Assembly: GCA_031552195.1 (NCBI GenBank)
Contig: JAVBMT010000020.1
Span: 18,861 to 82,860, forward strand
DNA from: JAVBMP01 sp031552195
Lineage (GTDB): Bacteria; Desulfobacterota; Desulfovibrionia; Desulfovibrionales; Desulfovibrionaceae
Reading direction: 5' to 3'
Length of the DNA stretch: 64,000 nucleotides
Shown here in pieces: positions 43,419 to 51,764 of the stretch. A model generated the notes under the pieces. The model worked only from the letters and a program-made list of their open reading frames with translations. It was not told the DNA's origin and did no database searches. The position numbers and the translations under genes are program-made. The first letter of the stretch is position 1. Each line of letters starts with the position of its first letter.

Positions 43419-43886
43419 CTAATTTGACCTGAAACCCGGGTCCGGCGCAAGGGCAGGCCGCGAGGCCGCCTCGCGCGCCATGACGTCGACCATTTCGTTT
43501 TCGGTGTGGCCGCTGTGCCCGGCCACCCAGAGCAGTTTCACCTTGTGCCTGCCCAGCTGGGGAAGCATGCGCAGCCAGAGGTCCTGATTCAGCACGGCTT
43601 TTCCGTCGGCCTTCTTCCAGCCTTTTTTCTTCCAGCCCCAAATCCAGCCTTTCTCAATGGCGTCGCAAAGATAGCGCGAGTCGCTGTAAAGCTCCACTTC
43701 ACAAGGGTGCAGCAGGGCTTCCAGCGCGGAAATCGCGGCGGTAAGCTCCATGCGGTTGTTGGTGGTAAGGGAAAAGCCGCCCGTAAGCCGCTTTTCCTGC
43801 CCGTTGCAGCGTAAAATGGCGGCCCATCCGCCTGAGCCGGGGTTGCCGAGGCAGGCCCCGTCTGTGAAGATTGTGACTTTATGCAA
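43419..43886 (-). CDS. rnhA: Ribonuclease HI
   Basis: 155 residues. The four catalytic acids are in FTDGACLGNPG (Asp), NNRMELTAAI (Glu), YSDSRYLCDAI (Asp) and ENEMVDVMA (Asp). It degrades RNA in RNA-DNA hybrids. The start is a TTG at 43886; there is no closer ATG or GTG in frame and MHKVTIFTDGAC fits the family. It is the last gene of the Mla-type operon, 32 nt after the TPM-domain gene. Confidence 0.95.
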   Translation of the reverse strand: MHKVTIFTDGACLGNPGSGGWAAILRCNGQEKRLTGGFSLTTNNRMELTAAISALEALLHPCEVELYSDSRYLCDAIEKGWIWGWKKKGWKKADGKAVLNQDLWLRMLPQLGRHKVKLLWVAGHSGHTENEMVDVMAREAASRPALAPDPGFRSN

Positions 43887-43918
43887 GGTGTTTCCGTGAA
43901 GTTCGTTTCTGGCGGGAA

Positions 43919-44452
43919 TTATTTGAAATGCGCTTCTATTTTAGACAAGGCGGCCGCCAGGCCGTCAGCCCAGCGTTTTTCCTGAAAATACGGAGGAAAA
44001 TGCGTTTGGGCCAGTTCAGCGATGAACTCCGGCCCCAAGGCTTTAGCAAAAACGTTTCCGGCCCGCAAGTCCGCCTTTTCCCGCTCCGGATCCAGAAAAA
44101 TCAGCAGTTCCCCCGGCTGCGGGCCGGCTTCGGAGGCTGCGGGGTCCGCAATATAAACGCTGACGGCAAGGCCGTATCTGGCGGTAAAATAGTTTAAAAA
44201 CTCCTCAAGCTCTCTTTGTTGCGCGGGCGTAAGAAGATTGGCCGGGTCATGCAGCCGGGTTATGTTGTGCGGGGCGGGCGTTTTATCCTTAAGGGCCTCG
44301 CGCTGCCGGATGCCGTCGAGCTGGCGCTGGTTGTTGGCCGCGAAACCCCAGGCGACCAAAGCGAAAATGGCCCCCAGCAGGGCGATCCGCAAAAATTGTT
44401 CCCGCCTGGAAGACGATTTTTTCCAGGCGGGAAGCTTGCGAAGGAAAAACAT
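43919..44452 (-). CDS. TPM-domain membrane-anchored protein
   Basis: 177 residues with one membrane helix near residues 22-40 (LRIALLGAIFALVAWGFAA), then a TPM domain (TLP18.3/Psb32/MOLO-1 family) starting at LHDPANLLTPAQQRELEEFL and including GLAVSVYIADP and ELLIFLDPE. The family is linked to phosphatase-like or photosystem/receptor roles in other organisms; the bacterial role is unclear. It starts 3 nt after the stop of the ABC auxiliary lipoprotein gene and is part of that operon. Confidence 0.8.
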   Translation of the reverse strand: MFFLRKLPAWKKSSSRREQFLRIALLGAIFALVAWGFAANNQRQLDGIRQREALKDKTPAPHNITRLHDPANLLTPAQQRELEEFLNYFTARYGLAVSVYIADPAASEAGPQPGELLIFLDPEREKADLRAGNVFAKALGPEFIAELAQTHFPPYFQEKRWADGLAAALSKIEAHFK

Positions 44453-44455
44453 GGC

Positions 44456-45109
44456 TTATTTGCCTTTTTTGTCCGAAGCGGCGCTGTCGGCGGCAAGCGC
44501 CTCTTGCACCCATGCCGCGCAGTCCAGCATAAGGGCGTCGCTCGCATTTTCAAGGGCGTCCACAAGTTCTTTTTTAGATGTTCCGCCTGCGGGGAAACTT
44601 GACTGAAAAACGCGCTGCCCGACAATCTTGCCGCTATCCGGGCGGATAAGCGTGATCATAAGGCGCATTTCCGCCGTGGGGGCATTTTTTTCGTCCGCAA
44701 AGACAAGATGCATGCGCTGCAAGTCAGAGCTGACGCGGTATGCGGCGGCCACGTCGCCCGAAGATACGCCAACGCCCCGGAAGCAGCCGGAAGCCACGAG
44801 GCGCTGTTCAAGCAGGCGCTTGACCGCCTGCGGGGCGGTGGCGTCCCATTTCGCGCCGGACAGGTAGCGCACTTCACGCCCGTTGAAAAGCATTGCGATA
44901 TGATCTGTCATAAGGTCGCCGCCGCTCGCCGGCTGGTTGACCACGATTTGCGGCAGGTCTGGTGAAACGCAAAGCGCTTGCGTGGGCAAGGGCGGATTGA
45001 GCAGGTATTGATCGGGCGGCATTTCGTCCAGAATGCCGAAACAACCGCCAAGCGGCGTCAGGAGGCAGAGCAGGGCCAGGGCGGAGAGGTATGGGCGCGT
45101 TGATTTCAT
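44456..45109 (-). CDS. ABC-type transport auxiliary lipoprotein (PqiC-like)
   Basis: 217 residues with a lipoprotein signal ending LGGC. The body matches the ABC_trans_aux family (IVVNQPASGGDLMTDHIAML, VKRLLEQRLVASGCF, MRLMITLIRPDSGKIVGQRV), which sits with MCE transporters as an outer-membrane lipoprotein. The ATG overlaps the mlaD stop (ATGA). It takes the place of mlaC, which is not seen in this operon. Confidence 0.85.
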   Translation of the reverse strand: MKSTRPYLSALALLCLLTPLGGCFGILDEMPPDQYLLNPPLPTQALCVSPDLPQIVVNQPASGGDLMTDHIAMLFNGREVRYLSGAKWDATAPQAVKRLLEQRLVASGCFRGVGVSSGDVAAAYRVSSDLQRMHLVFADEKNAPTAEMRLMITLIRPDSGKIVGQRVFQSSFPAGGTSKKELVDALENASDALMLDCAAWVQEALAADSAASDKKGK

Positions 45110-46008
45110 TTGGTTTTGTACTCCGGCAGGTTGTCGCCAAACAGCAGGCGTTGGGGGTCATTATTGAGTTTCTGCGCCAGCGCGTCGAGGTTGCGCACCA
45201 TGCTGCGGGCTTCCGCGATCAGGCGCTGCGTCTCGTCGAGCCCGTTGCTGCTGAAACGCACCAGCCCAGGTTCCATTTTGCGCAACATGGCGTTAAGCGA
45301 GTCAGTCGCTTCGCGCATGGAATTGAGGGAAACGGTCAGGTCGACGCTAAAGGCCCTGTTGGCCGCGTCCAGCGTGCCGCCAAGCTTGTGGCTGGCGCTT
45401 TCCAGGTTGCGAATGGTCATTTCCATCTGGTTGATGCGGTTTTCAAGGGCCGTAGCCACATTGGCCATAGATTCCAGGATGTCTCGCAGGTTTTTCTTGT
45501 TTTCCTCATCAAACATGTCGCTTGCGTTATGCAGAAGTTTGTTGGCGGAGCTTACCAGGTCCGGCGCTTCGTCCATCAGGGCGGCCAGGCGCGAGGGGTG
45601 CGATACTATTTCCGCCATGGCGTGGCCTGGGGCGGGCAGAAGCAGGCGGGCTTCCTTGCTGCCGCCGCTTATATATATGCTGGAAAGACCGGTTATGCCC
45701 TGGGTTTCGAGGCTGGCGAAGGAGTCTTCGCGCACCGGGGTGTCGGAGTCGACCGACACGATAACCCGGACTATGTTCGGATCGTTCTGGTCTATTTTAA
45801 TGCTTTTGACCTCGCCCACCTTGATGCCGTTGAAACGCACGTCATTTCCGGGCGAAAGGCCGGAAACGCTGCCTTTGAACTCTATGGAGTATCTGGTGAC
45901 GTCGCCGCCGCCCCTTTTTTCAGCGCTCCATACGGCGAAGGCGATAATCAGGGCGAAGGCCAGAAGGGTAAAAGCGCCTACGATGACGTAATTGGCTTTT
46001 GTTTCCAT
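45106..46008 (-). CDS. mlaD: MlaD-like MCE-domain protein
   Basis: 300 residues. One N-terminal membrane helix (residues 7-27), then an MCE domain with GLSPGNDVRFNGIKVGEV and GLSSIYISGG, then a long helical region of about 150 residues. MCE proteins form hexameric lipid-carrying rings in the periplasm. It is coupled to the auxiliary lipoprotein gene and lies 189 nt after the ATPase gene, a larger gap than usual in such operons, with no gene in it. Confidence 0.9.
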   Translation of the reverse strand: METKANYVIVGAFTLLAFALIIAFAVWSAEKRGGGDVTRYSIEFKGSVSGLSPGNDVRFNGIKVGEVKSIKIDQNDPNIVRVIVSVDSDTPVREDSFASLETQGITGLSSIYISGGSKEARLLLPAPGHAMAEIVSHPSRLAALMDEAPDLVSSANKLLHNASDMFDEENKKNLRDILESMANVATALENRINQMEMTIRNLESASHKLGGTLDAANRAFSVDLTVSLNSMREATDSLNAMLRKMEPGLVRFSSNGLDETQRLIAEARSMVRNLDALAQKLNNDPQRLLFGDNLPEYKTK

Positions 46009-46197
46009 TGGGTGTTCCTAAAGCGTTTTTTTAAGTTGCATGCTATTTTTAGCGGCCTGTAAAATGCGAAAGGCAGCGGTTTTACGTAAACGTTCAAACC
46101 CGGCGCCAGAACTGAAGTCCGCCATGTTTTCCGCTTGCGGGGGCCGTGTCTGCGGAATCGTGGCCGGCGCCCTGTTCGCGAAACGGCGGGCCTGGGG

Positions 46198-46995
46198 TTA
46201 TCCGTTCTTTCCGGCGGCGTTCGCTTCGGCCGTAATTTGCGCGGCCCGCCCGCGCGGGCCGAGGAAATATTCCTTGATCCAGGGGTGCTCCGCCTTCAGC
46301 AGTTCCGGAATGCTTCCGACGGCGTAGATGCGTTTTTCCGCCAGAACGGCCACCCGGTCGCAAATCGCGTAAAGGGTGTCCATGTCGTGTGTTACCAGGC
46401 AGACGGTAAGCCCTATGGTTTCGCGCAGGGTTTTTATCAGGTCGTCAAAGGCGGCCGCGCCGATGGGGTCAAGCCCGGCGGTAGGCTCGTCCAGCAGCAG
46501 TATGGCCGGGTCCATGGCCAGGGCGCGGGCCAGGCCGGCCCTTTTGCGCATGCCGCCGGAGAGTTCCGAAGGATATTTGGCCAGCGCGTTCGCGGGCAGC
46601 CCCACCATGTCCACTTTCATGGCCGCTATTTTCCGGCGCAGCGGGGCGGCTATTTTCGTAAACTGGCGCAAGGGAGCCTCTACGTTTTCCCCGACGGTAA
46701 GGGAGGAAAAAAGCGCGCCGTTCTGAAAAAGCACGCCCCACTGGCGGCGGGCTTTTTCCCAGGCTTCCGGGCCGGAACGGGTCAGGTTGACTCCCATGAC
46801 GAAAACGTCTCCGGCCTGTTGGGGCCTCAGCCCCATGATGGTGCGCAAAAGAACGGATTTTCCCGTTCCCGAGCCTCCGATCAGGGCCAGTATTTCCCCG
46901 CGCCTTATCTCCAGGTTCAGTTTTTCATGAACCGTGTGAGATCCGAAGCGGTTGGTTATATCTTGCAGTAACACTGCGGCTTCAGTTTGCGACAT
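46198..46995 (-). CDS. mlaF: MlaF-like lipid ABC transporter ATPase
   Basis: 265 residues. Walker A GGSGTGKSVLLRTIMGL, ABC signature LSGGMRKRAGLARALA, Walker B ILLLDEPTAGLDPIG and the switch His VTHDMDTLY. The MRKR form of the signature is characteristic of MCE-linked ATPases. It powers lipid movement through MlaE/MlaD. ATG at 46995, 19 nt after the permease stop. Confidence 0.93.
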   Translation of the reverse strand: MSQTEAAVLLQDITNRFGSHTVHEKLNLEIRRGEILALIGGSGTGKSVLLRTIMGLRPQQAGDVFVMGVNLTRSGPEAWEKARRQWGVLFQNGALFSSLTVGENVEAPLRQFTKIAAPLRRKIAAMKVDMVGLPANALAKYPSELSGGMRKRAGLARALAMDPAILLLDEPTAGLDPIGAAAFDDLIKTLRETIGLTVCLVTHDMDTLYAICDRVAVLAEKRIYAVGSIPELLKAEHPWIKEYFLGPRGRAAQITAEANAAGKNG

Positions 46996-47014
46996 TATGC
47001 ACCGGCAATCAGGT

Positions 47015-48217
47015 TTAAACGCCTATGGCCATGAAGAATACGGCAAAGGCCGCGTCAATGGCGATGACCAGGAAAATAGATTCGACAACCGAGGTGGTGG
47101 TGAGCCGCCCTACAGATTCCGCGCTGCCCGTGGCCTTGAAGCCGAGGAAGCAGCCGACCAGCCCGATGACCACGGCAAAAAACGGGGCCTTGACCATGCC
47201 GACCAGAAAGTGTTTGAAGGTGGCTATGCTCATGAACCGGGCGATAAAAGTTCCGACCGAAAGGTCGATTGACATGGCGGCCGCGACCATTCCGCCGATC
47301 ATGGCCATAAGGTCGGCCACCAGAAGCAGGGCGGGCAGCATGGCCATCAGGGATATTATGCGCGGCAGCACCAGCGTTTCCATGGGGTTTATGCCCATTG
47401 AAACCATGGCGTCCACTTCTTCGTTCGCCATCATTGAACCGAGCTGGGCGGTAAAGGCGGAACCGGAGCGCCCGGCCACCAGAATGGCGGTTATGATCAC
47501 GGCCATTTCCCGGAAAGTCAGCACGGCGAGCAGGTCGACTATGAAAACCTGGGTTCCGTACTGGGCCATAAGGCCGGACGACATGTAGGAAATGACCATG
47601 CCGATAAGGAAGGACAGCAGCGCGACTATGGGCACGGCCCTCAAGCCGGTTTGCTCCATGTGGTAAACGAGCGAGGTCAGGCGCAGGCGCTTGGGGTTAA
47701 TCAGGGTTCCGCCGAGGGAAACCAGAAATTGGCCCCAGAATCCGATCAGGGAATATAAAAAATCAGCCTGTTCGCAGGTTCGTTTGCCAAGGTCGGCCAG
47801 CAGCGCGGCGACGGGGTTCGGGCCTGGCTCCTTGTTTTCTTCCGGAGCCGGGCGGCTGCGTTCCAAAAGTTCTTTGTGGCGCGGGTTCGGCGTGACAACC
47901 GGCAAAAGGGCGGCGGACGCGCAGGAAGCGTCCGGGCAAGGGGCGGTGAACCGCTTGCCGCCGTCTTTGCCGGAAGCAAGGTTGATCAGCAATGCCCCGG
48001 CTGTGTCGAGCAAGCCCACCGCGCTGGCGTCAACGCCGGCCAGAGGGCCGCTTTTTTTTCGTAACGCGAGCAGGATTTCCGCCATTCCGGCTATGGAATG
48101 CACGGTCCAGTCGCCTGAAAGGCTTAAGAAAGTTCCTTCCGGTTTGCGAACGATATCCGCGGCCGGCCTGTTTTCCGAGCGGGCCGTCTCCGGCCGTGGT
48201 GTGCTGGCGCTCTGCAT
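47015..48217 (-). CDS. mlaE: MlaE-like permease with fused N-terminal STAS domain
   Basis: 400 residues from an ATG at 48217; a TTG further up is less likely. Residues about 30-115 look like a STAS domain (FLSLSGDWTVHSIAGMAEIL, VGLLDTAGALLI), as in MlaB, and residues about 150-400 are the MlaE permease with five helices and VAGRSGSAFTAQLGSMMANE. The fusion combines MlaB and MlaE functions in one chain. It heads the operon mlaE-mlaF-mlaD-lipoprotein-TPM-rnhA. Confidence 0.9.
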   Translation of the reverse strand: MQSASTPRPETARSENRPAADIVRKPEGTFLSLSGDWTVHSIAGMAEILLALRKKSGPLAGVDASAVGLLDTAGALLINLASGKDGGKRFTAPCPDASCASAALLPVVTPNPRHKELLERSRPAPEENKEPGPNPVAALLADLGKRTCEQADFLYSLIGFWGQFLVSLGGTLINPKRLRLTSLVYHMEQTGLRAVPIVALLSFLIGMVISYMSSGLMAQYGTQVFIVDLLAVLTFREMAVIITAILVAGRSGSAFTAQLGSMMANEEVDAMVSMGINPMETLVLPRIISLMAMLPALLLVADLMAMIGGMVAAAMSIDLSVGTFIARFMSIATFKHFLVGMVKAPFFAVVIGLVGCFLGFKATGSAESVGRLTTTSVVESIFLVIAIDAAFAVFFMAIGV

Positions 48218-48547
48218 TTTCAACTGTCCAAATTCATAGCTGGCTGTTCGTTTTGTAAAAATCAATAAACGCAAAAGCGGAAATCCGCAATAAAAGGCCG
48301 CCTTGCCGCGCGTTCACGCCCGGACATGAAAGGTATAACGTAATATGACATATTCTCCATTTTCATTTTTGTACAGGGGAAATCCCGCTCCAGGCTTTAC
48401 TTTTAGCGAGAAATATATAATACCCGACAATACGGGCGGGTTTCCACGGTTTCCTGCCCGAATTTTCCGCTCCGTCCGTCGCGGCATCGTCCGCTTTATA
48501 AATAAGAACTTATGATTGTGTAAACATAAATTAACCAGAGGTGAGAA
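48218..48547. other. Divergent intergenic region, mlaE / DHH phosphoesterase
   Basis: 330 nt without a gene. It holds a perfect 13-nt palindrome AATATG-A-CATATT (48342-48354), a 12-nt palindrome GCGGAAATCCGC (48277-48288), and a consensus TATAAT at 48416-48421 without a good -35. The palindromes are operator-like, but no regulator is evident. Confidence 0.45.
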
Positions 48548-49462
48548 ATGCGTCTTGTAACCCGTTCCGACTTCGATGGCCTGGCCTGTGGGGTGTTGCT
48601 GAAATACCTTGGCGTGATAGACAGCTTCAAGTTCGTTCACCCGAAAGATATGCAGGACGGCACTGTCGCGGTCACCTCCAACGATGTGCTGGCCAACGTG
48701 CCGTACGTTCCGGGGTGCGGGGTGTGGTTCGACCATCACGCCAGCGAAGTTGAGCGCCTGGGCAAGTTTGACATTCCCGGAGCCGTGAAAATGTACCCGA
48801 GCTGCGCCAGGGTGGTTTGGGAATATTACGGCGGGCGGGAAAAGTTCGGGGAACGCTTTGACGAGTTGATGGACGCGGTTGACAAGGTTGACAGCGGCAG
48901 CCTGTCGCATGAAGACGTGCTTGATCCGAAAGGCTGGGTGCTGCTCGGCTATGTAATGGACCCGCGCACCGGCCTCGGGCGTTACCGCGATTACAAGATA
49001 AGCAACTACCAGCTCATGGAAGAGCTTATCGACCATTGCGCGGACAAAAGCGTTGCGGATATCCTTGAACTGCCCGACGTCAAAGAGCGCACGGCCCGCT
49101 ATTTCGAACAGGAAACGGAATTCCGCCGCATGCTGCAAAACCGCACGAAGCAATATGGCAACGTGGTGCTTATAGATTTGCGCGAACAGGAGGAAATTCT
49201 TTCCGGCAACCGTTTCACCGTTTACAGCATGTTCCCTGACTGCAACGTAAGCGTTCAGGTTATCTGGGGCCTCAAGAAACAGAATGTGGTCATAACGGTG
49301 GGGCACTCCATACTGAACCGCAGTTGCCGCAGCAATGTGGGCAAGCTTATGCTCAAATACGGCGGTGGCGGGCACGAAAGGGTAGGAACCTGCCAGGTGC
49401 CGGTGGAAAAGGCCGATGAAGCCATCCGAGGCATTGTTGAAACCCTGCACGAGAAAAAATAA
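48548..49462 (+). CDS. DHH-family phosphoesterase
   Basis: 304 residues. DHH motifs SDFDGLACG, VWFDHHAS and MDAVDKVDSG bind two metal ions, and the C-terminal DHHA1 motif KYGGGGHERVGTC binds substrate phosphate. The family includes exopolyphosphatases, NrnA-type nano-RNases and cyclic-dinucleotide phosphodiesterases; the exact substrate cannot be told here. ATG at 48548 follows GAGGTGAGAA. It is monocistronic, closed by a strong terminator. Confidence 0.88.
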   Translation: MRLVTRSDFDGLACGVLLKYLGVIDSFKFVHPKDMQDGTVAVTSNDVLANVPYVPGCGVWFDHHASEVERLGKFDIPGAVKMYPSCARVVWEYYGGREKFGERFDELMDAVDKVDSGSLSHEDVLDPKGWVLLGYVMDPRTGLGRYRDYKISNYQLMEELIDHCADKSVADILELPDVKERTARYFEQETEFRRMLQNRTKQYGNVVLIDLREQEEILSGNRFTVYSMFPDCNVSVQVIWGLKKQNVVITVGHSILNRSCRSNVGKLMLKYGGGGHERVGTCQVPVEKADEAIRGIVETLHEKK

Positions 49463-49501
49463 TCCGGCGCCGCAGCGCGCGTTGTAATTGAAAAATTCTG
49501 G

Positions 49502-49540
49502 AAAACCGGGAAACGGGCCGCGCCTGTTCCCGGTTTTTTT
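49502..49540 (+). terminator. Intrinsic terminator of the DHH gene
   Basis: AAAACCGGGAA (49502-49512) pairs with TTCCCGGTTTT (49527-49537) and runs into seven T's. Confidence 0.85.
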
Positions 49541-49925
49541 ATCGCCAGGCGGGTTTCGCGCCGGAAGAAAGGCCGCCTGCCGTTGCCGCGCGGCGGACAT
49601 AAGGAGAGGCGTTCCGCGTTGAACGCGCGGGGCGGGCGCCAGCGCCGGCGATATTTTGCGCGAAAGCGCGCCCTTCGGGTTGCCGCCGTGGGAAATACTT
49701 GCTATGCAAGATGAGAGAATGCCGGAGCGCGCGGGTTAATGGCGCGGCCTTAGCGCCAGCCTCAAACCCGGGCATGTTCGGTAGAACAGCCGTTTTGCCC
49801 TATTAATAAGGAGGCAGGCGAATGTATTCCAACGTTGAAACGCTCTGCGCGTGAGCGATTCTTTCCTGCCGGACGGGTCAGCTTTAAACGTCAGCCCACG
49901 TTAAGAAGTGGCGGAGAGGGAATGT
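49541..49925. other. Intergenic region with GC-rich hairpins
   Basis: About 385 nt. CAGGCGG/CCGCCTG (49546-49579) and CGCGTT-G-AACGCG (49615-49627) are two of several hairpins in the first 250 nt. It ends with a strong ribosome site in front of a 10-codon frame (49822-49854). No RNA family was recognised, and I saw no protein gene. Confidence 0.4.
49822..49854 (+). other. Ten-codon ORF with ideal ribosome site, upstream of a histidine kinase
   Basis: AAGGAGG 8 nt before an ATG opens MYSNVETLCA and a TGA at 49852-49854. The kinase gene starts 71 nt later. It may be a leader peptide or the remnant of a longer gene. Confidence 0.35.
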
Positions 49926-51488
49926 ATGGAGCGGAAAAGTTCCGGGAAAACCGGAGAAAAACCGGCTAAAAGGCGAATCGCGGCGGGCGGTGACTTTGAA
50001 ATCGCCGTGTCGGGCAACGGGCCGTTGCTTAAAAACCTCGCGGGCATCATGGCCGAAGGCGATTTCAGCGAAGTTTTTCCCGGGGTGAAACTTGTGGCGC
50101 ATTTCTGCCCGGAAGGCAAAAGGCCGGCCCGCTGGAAATCCGTTGCCGCTTACAGCTCGGCCCAGGAAATGTTCGCCGACCATCCCGGCCTTGATCTCGT
50201 GCTGGACACCAGCCGGAACAGCGAAGATTCCAACCTGCTGCGCCGCGCGGCTCCGGACGGGGTTTCCGTCATTTCGACCAGCGGCACGCATTTCATTGTC
50301 AGGTCCTTGAAGAACGGGGCCATGCTCCTGGCCGGAGGGAAGCGTCTTTTGCGGGTCAAAATGTCTTTCCTCGCCCTGATGGACCAGATCGAGGAAGACG
50401 TCATGCTTATGGATTCCGAGGGCAAGCTGATCCAGGTCAACAGGTACATGACCGAGCATTCCGGCGAACAGCTTGAAACGATCTTCGCGGACGAGTGCTC
50501 TTGCGTGGACGCGCTGGAAGCCTGCTGCGGCGTCGAGCGCGAAATGGCGGCCCGCTGGCAGGCGGAAGGCCTTGGCGGGCGCAAATACAGCGAAGTGTAC
50601 ACTACGGTGAACCCTGACGGGCAAATGTCCTACTTCCGCGTTTTCATCGTTCCGGTGTTCGGAGAGCGGGGCGAAAAACGCATTGTCATAATGCGCCGCA
50701 ACATAACCGACATGGTGAACATCGAGCAGCGCCTGCAGCAAAGCGAGAAAATGGCGGCCATCGGCGACCTTTCGACTTACATCGCCCACGAAATACGCAA
50801 TCCGCTTTTCGCCATAGGCGGTTTTGCCAACGCCCTCTTGCGTTCGTCTTCGCTGGACGAAATGGCCAAAGAGAAAGTGCGCATAATTCTTGAGGAATCC
50901 CAGCGTCTTGACGGCATTCTGAAAAACATTTTAAACTTCGCCCGCCCGACCGACGGCAGCGTGGGCGAAGTGGACGTTGAAAAAGTGCTGCGCCAGACGG
51001 CCGACCTGATGAGCATTGGCGGCGGCGAGCGCAACATCGTTACGGAAGTCGTGATCGCCCCCGAACTGCCCAAGGCGCGCGGAAACATGGACCAGATCAA
51101 GCAGTGCCTGATCAATCTGGTGAAAAACGCCCAAGAGGCCATGCCGGAAGGGGGCGTCATAACCATGAAGGCTTTCATGCGCGAGCATATGGTCTGCATT
51201 TCCGTGGGCGACACCGGCGTCGGCATTCCGCCGGAAGTGCAGAAACAGCTTTTCAGCCCGTTTTTCAGCACTAAAAACAAGGGGGCCGGGCTTGGCCTGG
51301 CCATGACCAAAAAGATAATTGAAGAAATCGGCGGCAAGGTGAACCTCTCAAGCACGGTAGGGCAGGGAACGACGGTCACCCTTTTTCTCTCGCCTGCCCT
51401 GGCGGTGTCTGAATACACGTTGTCGGCCAGAGAAGGGCAAGAGGTTTCGGAAGTGATCATTTCCAAAAAAAAAGATACGAAACTTTAA
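49926..51488 (+). CDS. Soluble histidine kinase with Rossmann-like N-domain and PAS domain
   Basis: 520 residues from an ATG at 49926 (GAGAGGG upstream); a GTG at 49908 is possible. There are no membrane helices. Residues about 24-125 look like a Rossmann-type fold (strand IAVSGNG, strand VKLVAHF, LDLVLDTS, VSVISTSGTHF). Residues about 150-260 are a PAS domain containing the cluster CSCVDALEACC. Then HisKA with AHEIRNPLFAIGG, and HATPase with NLVKNAQEAM, DTGVGIPP and GAGLGLAMTKK. A cytoplasmic signal such as a dinucleotide or redox state is inferred. No response regulator is next to it; a small membrane protein follows 12 nt later. Confidence 0.85.
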   Translation: MERKSSGKTGEKPAKRRIAAGGDFEIAVSGNGPLLKNLAGIMAEGDFSEVFPGVKLVAHFCPEGKRPARWKSVAAYSSAQEMFADHPGLDLVLDTSRNSEDSNLLRRAAPDGVSVISTSGTHFIVRSLKNGAMLLAGGKRLLRVKMSFLALMDQIEEDVMLMDSEGKLIQVNRYMTEHSGEQLETIFADECSCVDALEACCGVEREMAARWQAEGLGGRKYSEVYTTVNPDGQMSYFRVFIVPVFGERGEKRIVIMRRNITDMVNIEQRLQQSEKMAAIGDLSTYIAHEIRNPLFAIGGFANALLRSSSLDEMAKEKVRIILEESQRLDGILKNILNFARPTDGSVGEVDVEKVLRQTADLMSIGGGERNIVTEVVIAPELPKARGNMDQIKQCLINLVKNAQEAMPEGGVITMKAFMREHMVCISVGDTGVGIPPEVQKQLFSPFFSTKNKGAGLGLAMTKKIIEEIGGKVNLSSTVGQGTTVTLFLSPALAVSEYTLSAREGQEVSEVIISKKKDTKL

Positions 51489-51500
51489 TTCGGCGGCGAA

Positions 51501-51650
51501 ATGTCAACGCAAAACAAATCCAAAAAAATGCTTGTTTTCGGCATCCTGTTTTTTTTGCTCATGTCCGCCCTGGCGGTGAGCGGAGTTTACACAAACAGCC
51601 CGCTGGACAATCCCGAGTTCGGCCCGGTTTCAGGCAAGCCGCTGTTTTGA
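51501..51650 (+). CDS. Small single-helix membrane protein, 49 aa
   Basis: ATG at 51501, 12 nt after the kinase stop, TGA at 51648-51650. The residues run from a Lys-rich start (MSTQNKSKKM) into one membrane helix (LVFGILFFLLMSALAVSGV) and a short polar tail with Pro/Gly. The codon use matches its neighbours. It has no recognised family and could be part of the sensor system or a separate small envelope protein. No strong ribosome site (GGCGGCGAA). Confidence 0.55.
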   Translation: MSTQNKSKKMLVFGILFFLLMSALAVSGVYTNSPLDNPEFGPVSGKPLF

Positions 51651-51764
51651 ACGCGGGAACACGAACTTTAACAGGCCGAGGCCTCAAGCCGGCGCGTTCC
51701 GCCGTTTTAACGCCCCGCCCTAAGCAAACCCCGGCAAGCGGAAATAGTCCAAATTGAGGAAGCG

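Noticed and set aside
48314..49600. Minus-strand open frame of 428 codons across the DHH gene
   Set aside because: Antisense shadow of a well-supported gene; runs through the terminator and promoter regions.
49541..49821. RNase P, SRP or other known structured RNA
   Set aside because: GC-rich hairpins are present, but none of the conserved core segments of these RNAs could be found.
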